DNA from: Membranipora membranacea
Taxonomy: Eukaryota; Bryozoa; Gymnolaemata; Cheilostomatida; Membraniporidae
Direction of reading: 5' to 3'
Assembly (NCBI GenBank): GCA_914767715.1
Contig: OU612069.1
Coordinates: 4,836,001 to 4,900,000 of the forward strand
DNA: 64,000 bases
In this document: positions 59,562 to 64,000 of the stretch, piece by piece
How the letters are laid out: every line of letters starts with the position of its first letter
Position numbering within the stretch: the first letter of the stretch is position 1
Translations under genes and position numbers: made by a program
Notes under the pieces: model-generated
The model's database searches: none
What the model saw: the letters and a program-made list of their open reading frames with translations, nothing else
Told to the model about the DNA's origin: nothing

Positions 59562-59567
59562 CTGCAA

Positions 59568-60237
59568 AATTTATAAATATCAGTAGCTGCCAGTTGGATA
59601 TCTAATTTCATTCATATGTGAAACTTTACATCTCCGGAAATTGCGGTGTGGAGCCTGGGTGCAAAGTTGACATGCAAAAATTTCTATCTGGTTGTATTTA
59701 TTCAGTCACAACTCTGTGATCTATATACAGACGAATAACCAAAATAATTAAACTGTAAATGATCATTGCCGTTGAAAGAATCTTACACGTAGAAATAAAC
59801 CTAGACAGAACACATGTCGTAAAGTCACCAACAACTAAATGCCTCACTTTTGCTGTGCTGTCCAGTCTATGGTCTTACATTGTCAGTCAAGTCAGATTGT
59901 TTTAGAGTAAATGATGTTGAGCACAAGGATTTATTGGTATACTATAGCATGTATATCTCTGATCCATGAAGAGTGAAGTAATGAGTACCATGACAAGAAA
60001 AATTGTGTGACATCCCAAGTTCAATTTTCACAAATTAGGTGCAAGTACATGTTAGGTAGTCATACTAAATAGACTCTAACACCACAGATGTTTCAAATAA
60101 AGATACTTGCAGAATCATGAGATATTGCTGTAAATTTCCTAAAGTGAATTTTGTTTGTATGTTTCTAGCAAGAGTTGTAAGTAATTTCATCATATAGTTA
60201 GATTGTATGCATGAGTTCCAAATAACTTTAAATTATT
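59568..60237. other. Non-coding stretch, likely PPCDC intron
   Basis: No coding signal. The N-terminal PPCDC exon (flavin-binding G-x-T-G-S motif) was looked for and not recognised here or further right. Confidence 0.4.
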
Positions 60238-60554
60238 CAATAGAGACCTTCATGGTCTCAGTGTTGCACAATAGAGACCTTCATAGTCTCAGTGTTGCAC
60301 AATAGAGACCTTCATGGTCTCAGTGTTGCACAATAGAGACCTTCATGGTCTCAGTGTTGCACAATAGAGACCTTCATAGTCTCAGTGTTGCACAATAGAG
60401 ACCTTCATGGTCTCAGTGTTGCACAATAGAGACCTTCATAGTCTCAGTGTTGCACAATAGAGACCTTCATAGTCTCAGTGTTGCACAATAGAGACCTTCA
60501 TGGTCTCAGTGTTGCACAATAGAGACCTTCATGGTCTCAGTGTTGCACAATAGC
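60238..60554. repeat. 31-base minisatellite, about ten copies
   Basis: Each unit contains GAGACCTTCAT(G/A)GTCTC followed by AGTGTTGCACAATA. The first part is an inverted repeat with a five-base centre, so each unit can form a small hairpin. The variable base runs G,A,G,G,A,G,A,A,G,G along the array. No other differences were seen. Confidence 0.95.
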
Positions 60555-60559
60555 ATATT

Positions 60560-61685
60560 TAACAATGAAGACAGCTAAAAGCTTAGACTAGTAGAAAGAC
60601 TGGAATTCAGCCCAACATTTTGGAGTTATCTACAAACAAAACCCAACAAGAACTGACAACTCCACTCAACAATAAACCAAAGTCCATCAGCCAAACAAAA
60701 ACGGAACCGAAATACAAGCACATGGGTCTATTCAGAAATGTAAAATAGTGATACATGAGTGGATAACACAACAGAAGCACTATCTAACACAACCAATAAT
60801 ACAGACGAGGCCCCATTGTTGGCCTGAAACCCAGGCTAGATGTCTATATGTAGCGATCTAAGAGCTCAGACCGCACATCATATATAATATATATATACTC
60901 TCCTTCAACAAGGTTAATTTTCATCAAATTCCAACATACGGAGTGATCCTCTCAAATTTGAATTTATTAAAATATTCGGAGTTGTCTTCTTCAAGACTCA
61001 TAAGTTGAGACTGATATCCTTATCCTGCAATATTTCTTATATGACGGGGGGGGATAGGCTTGGAGATATGAAAGGTTTTTTGCTTTGTCAAGGTAATTTG
61101 AAAATCATAAAAGAGAAAAATTTCCCAGAGACAGGGAATGAGACACTCTTTATATCACCATATCAATCATTGCTGTACCACTGGATGCAAAGAAGAAAGG
61201 AAAGGTAATCAACTGCCAGGCCTTGTTTATTCTGATTAAATATGGAAGAAAGACTTGTGGTATGTTAAGAAATATCCTATAATTATTTATTCTATTTTTT
61301 TGTTCCCCGGACTGTTTTAGTGATTCTGATTGATTATTATTCCAGTCATACTGTACATTTATTTGTAATGTATTCATCAGGTACATGTCTGATGCCTGTT
61401 ACAGTCATATACCTGCTTCATCATACTAATTAACTAATCAAGACATTATTATTTTCAGTCCAGAAGTACTAGGCTAAATTTCTTACTTTTATCCAATCGA
61501 ATCTATTGCACTCACTCTCGTCTCATAATGTTTAGAGCATCATAAGAAATTTGTCACATGCTAGGCCTATTACTATTAATTTGAGAATCTTATCATAGTA
61601 TTCATTTTACTGTTACTGTACCCCTCATGCATTATTTGATTAGAGGATTATCTTACCAAAATAGGCGAGACTGAATAAGACTAGC
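60560..61685. other. Non-coding stretch
   Basis: No gene supported. A run of eight or nine G lies near 61,045. The opposing frames at 61,005-61,208 and 61,150-61,386 are unrecognised. Confidence 0.4.
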
Positions 61686-61876
61686 CTAGTCGTTGTGAAT
61701 TTGATTCACCACATTAGCAACAGCTCCTAGGGTCTGCAAGCCTGGATTTTTCCTATCTCTGGTATCATCCAGATGGGTAGGTAATGTTGACAGTTGCCAC
61801 AGGGCTGTCCTGTAGAATGGATGATGCCGGATTGGTATTTTTAATAGGCAGACGGCCCTTTTGCAGAAGGGGTTGA
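61686..61876 (-). other. Candidate coding segment, minus strand, unrecognised
   Basis: A stop-to-stop frame of about 60 codons reads R-H-H-P-F-Y-R-T-A-L-W-Q-L, then L-D-D-T-R-D-R-K-N-P-G-L-Q-T-L-G and A-V-A-N-V-V-N-Q. It looks like globular protein but matches no family I can name. It could be the last exon of a gene or a transposon piece. Confidence 0.25.
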
Positions 61877-62418
61877 TGGTTGACTACAGGACATATTTTT
61901 ACTATTGCATCAACCACCTCAAAGGAGGGAGGAGGGTTGATCTAATGTGAATGTTGTTTATTTGCCTTGTATGTTAAGATATGACATGCTTCCTACTCTG
62001 CTGGGTGGCTTGTGCTGATTGATACTAGATTTGATTAAAACATGAATCCATTTTATAGCATTGAACCAGCCAGATTGGTATTCAGACCCGTAAAAAAGTA
62101 TCGATCGGGATATGTTGGTACTACACGCTACACAGACCCAGGATATCTTTCAGAGAGCGAAAGTTATCACTCCTAACTCCCCATTTGTATAGCCCTAAAT
62201 AATGACGGACTCATAATATAACAATGAGGCCTACTTCACCTAAACTTAAATGGTTTAATTGGTTACAGGACATAATACAATGCCGCCAAACACAGTCTTT
62301 ATCACCGCATTGGGGGTTTACGAAGACAACTTGCAAGGACTGCTTCAAATATTATTATTCTGATATTGTATAGTGGCATAATATATTTTCAATAGTTTGA
62401 CCATATTTCTATTTACAG

Positions 62419-63756
62419 CCCGAATTCGGCTGCAGCTGTGTCAACCTTACTACAGTGGTAAGTTGAGATGAGTAGGCCTACCATGTAAGTTTCATACGTT
62501 GGTCAATGGAGAACTCTCGTTCAGCTTATATCAACATGGCTCTATAAACCTCTAATGGTAGAGCTTTCATGCCACAGTGTGATACTGTTATACAGATTTA
62601 AACATCTTATCTCAGTTTCCCTCTTTTGAGTGTGGAAATTATTTACTGAATGGTGGTTTTTATTTTGTGTTTGTGTTGTGCTGGGAATTTGGTGTTCACA
62701 AAATTTCATCACACATAACATGTTTCAATACTAGCTAAAGTGTGTTGGTATTTGGTGTGTGTGGTCTTATGTATCAATATTAATGTGTACCAGCTGCTCA
62801 CTTTATACCCTTTATCCTTTTAGGCATGTGTCTCCCTTCAGAGAACTGAACAATACCTGGCAATAAATTCTCCACCAGGTTTGTGTCGATTAAAACATGT
62901 TACCACTCGAACGAAAGTTAATTACTGAGTTATTTTGATTCGCTTGTTGACTCCAACTAGTATGCCTCATTTCTCCAATCTCAACTTCACAGCCTGTATG
63001 TAATTAGATAATATTACTCGACTGACCTTTAGAGAAATAGGAGATTGGACATCAGTATATTGTTTTTATTTTCTGTTTGTCGTAGGTTGTCTTCTCTAAA
63101 ATCAGTCTAAGAAAACTCCTCGTCTTTCAGTACTTGGATATAAATTGATATGAGAAATATTAGGAATTGGGCCAAACTTAGTGTTAGCACTAGATAGGAT
63201 ACAGTTAACTTTAGATAAATGGAATGGTAGATTCACTTAGTACCAAATAATCAGTTATTTGTATAAGGACTGATATAACAAATAGTGATATGTTTCAATT
63301 TTGTTTGAAGAGTAGTGGCTTATATTACTGACACAGGATGACCTCGGAGATCAAAATACTAAGCCAGCACTAGCTCTATATTCGTTGGTAATAAAGAGGT
63401 ATACTAAATTTCATATTGTGTGCATTAAATTTTGAATGTATCGTTAGTCTGGCATCCTCCTTATGGTGGAACGCTTGGAGTGTGCATCACACACATCTTC
63501 CAATATTCTAATCACTCAATAAACAACAATAACGATGACATAGTCCTACCTTCCTTCATGGTGATGTTGATACCCAGCTTGCCACAAAGACCCCACATCC
63601 CAGGTATTCCAATCTACTTAATTGCAACTCTTACGCATAATTAGAACAAAATGCTTAGATTACACATTTTATGTTTTAGACTGTCGGTGGTAATAACACA
63701 AGAATGACAAACCCTGCAGAAGAGCAGACAGCACTGGGTAATAGTTATTTCACCAG
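62419..63756 (+). other. Candidate small exons, plus strand
   Basis: Three short segments with good splice borders: 62,419-62,457 (acceptor TTCTATTTACAG, donor GTAAGT), 62,824-62,878 (acceptor TATCCTTTTAG) and 63,680-63,756 (acceptor TATGTTTTAG). The last two both end CACCAG followed by the unusual donor GTTTGTGT. They share a similar tail (TGGCAATAAATTCTCCACCAG and TGGGTAATAGTTATTTCACCAG), as if one was duplicated from the other. Translations are short and unrecognised, and the frame is not fixed. Confidence 0.3.
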
Positions 63757-64000
63757 GTTTGTGTAAATACTTTCTTACGTTCACTCCATCAAACACAAAC
63801 ACCACATAAATTATCTTGTCAGCTACTATTAATGTACATCAGCAATCTAATGTCGTGTCATCATATCAAAATCGACAGCATAGACAGAATTAGAATACAA
63901 TATCTTTCTGACATTTGCAGTTTTCTGTCCTTACAAAATTTGTGAACAGACAAGCTATACATTGTTTACATTTTGTTCATGTGAGAAGACAATCATGCAT
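63757..64000. other. Window end, nothing recognised
   Basis: AT-rich sequence without a gene or repeat that I can identify. Confidence 0.4.

Noticed and set aside
60238-60554. CRISPR-like array with palindromic repeats
   Set aside because: There are no unique spacers: the whole 31-base unit is repeated, and the context is animal nuclear DNA. It is a minisatellite.

Overview
The window is AT-rich animal nuclear DNA. Genes are split by GT-AG introns, the intergenic DNA is long, and it holds layered decayed transposons, MITEs and minisatellites. The repeat mix (piggyBac, PIF/Harbinger with a MADF partner gene, a P-element/THAP9-like transposase, LINE fragments and an envelope-bearing LTR element) suggests a marine invertebrate, perhaps an echinoderm or hemichordate. 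That placement is an inference; no marker in the window fixes the species.

Host genes are few. A minus-strand gene at 28.96-16.49 kb begins with an N-myristoylation-type N-terminus (MGNNKSKP) and carries a leucine-rich-repeat exon, and its exon phases fit. Near the right end two minus-strand exons (59.56-58.43 kb) encode the C-terminal half of phosphopantothenoylcysteine decarboxylase (coenzyme A synthesis). One of them lacks the codons for the catalytic SANT-type motif and is out of frame. Weaker candidates are an ABC-transporter signature exon at 33.1 kb, a minus-strand exon at 35.8 kb and small plus-strand exons at 62.4-63.8 kb.

Left half (1-36 kb): remnants of LINE reverse transcriptases at about 1.7, 4.7, 9.8, 18, 21.8, 24.1, 26 (minus) and 29.9 kb, a LINE ORF1 remnant at 13.3 kb, a broken piggyBac transposase gene (5.9-8.8 kb), dispersed repeats (one split by a LINE, one pair circularly permuted), a roughly 1-kb unit present three times (31.4-33.9 kb), and a hairpin MITE family.

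Right half: 36,946-55,417 is one PIF/Harbinger DNA transposon of about 18.5 kb, bounded by matching inverted termini and TAA target duplications. Its six-exon transposase gene joins into an uninterrupted 427-residue frame with the expected acidic residues. A convergent multi-exon MADF gene is its likely DNA-binding partner. Nested inside are a very young 5.7-kb LTR element (LTRs differing by one substitution and one TA unit; 4-bp ATTT duplication), a minisatellite, two MITEs, a LINE fragment, and a P-element/THAP9-like transposase with a separate THAP-like exon in the opposite direction. The LTR element encodes no protease or reverse transcriptase. It has one long ORF joining acidic repeats, a duplicated coiled coil and an RG-rich segment to a membrane-anchored glycoprotein-like ectodomain and then an integrase C-terminal tail. 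This is the most unusual object in the window.
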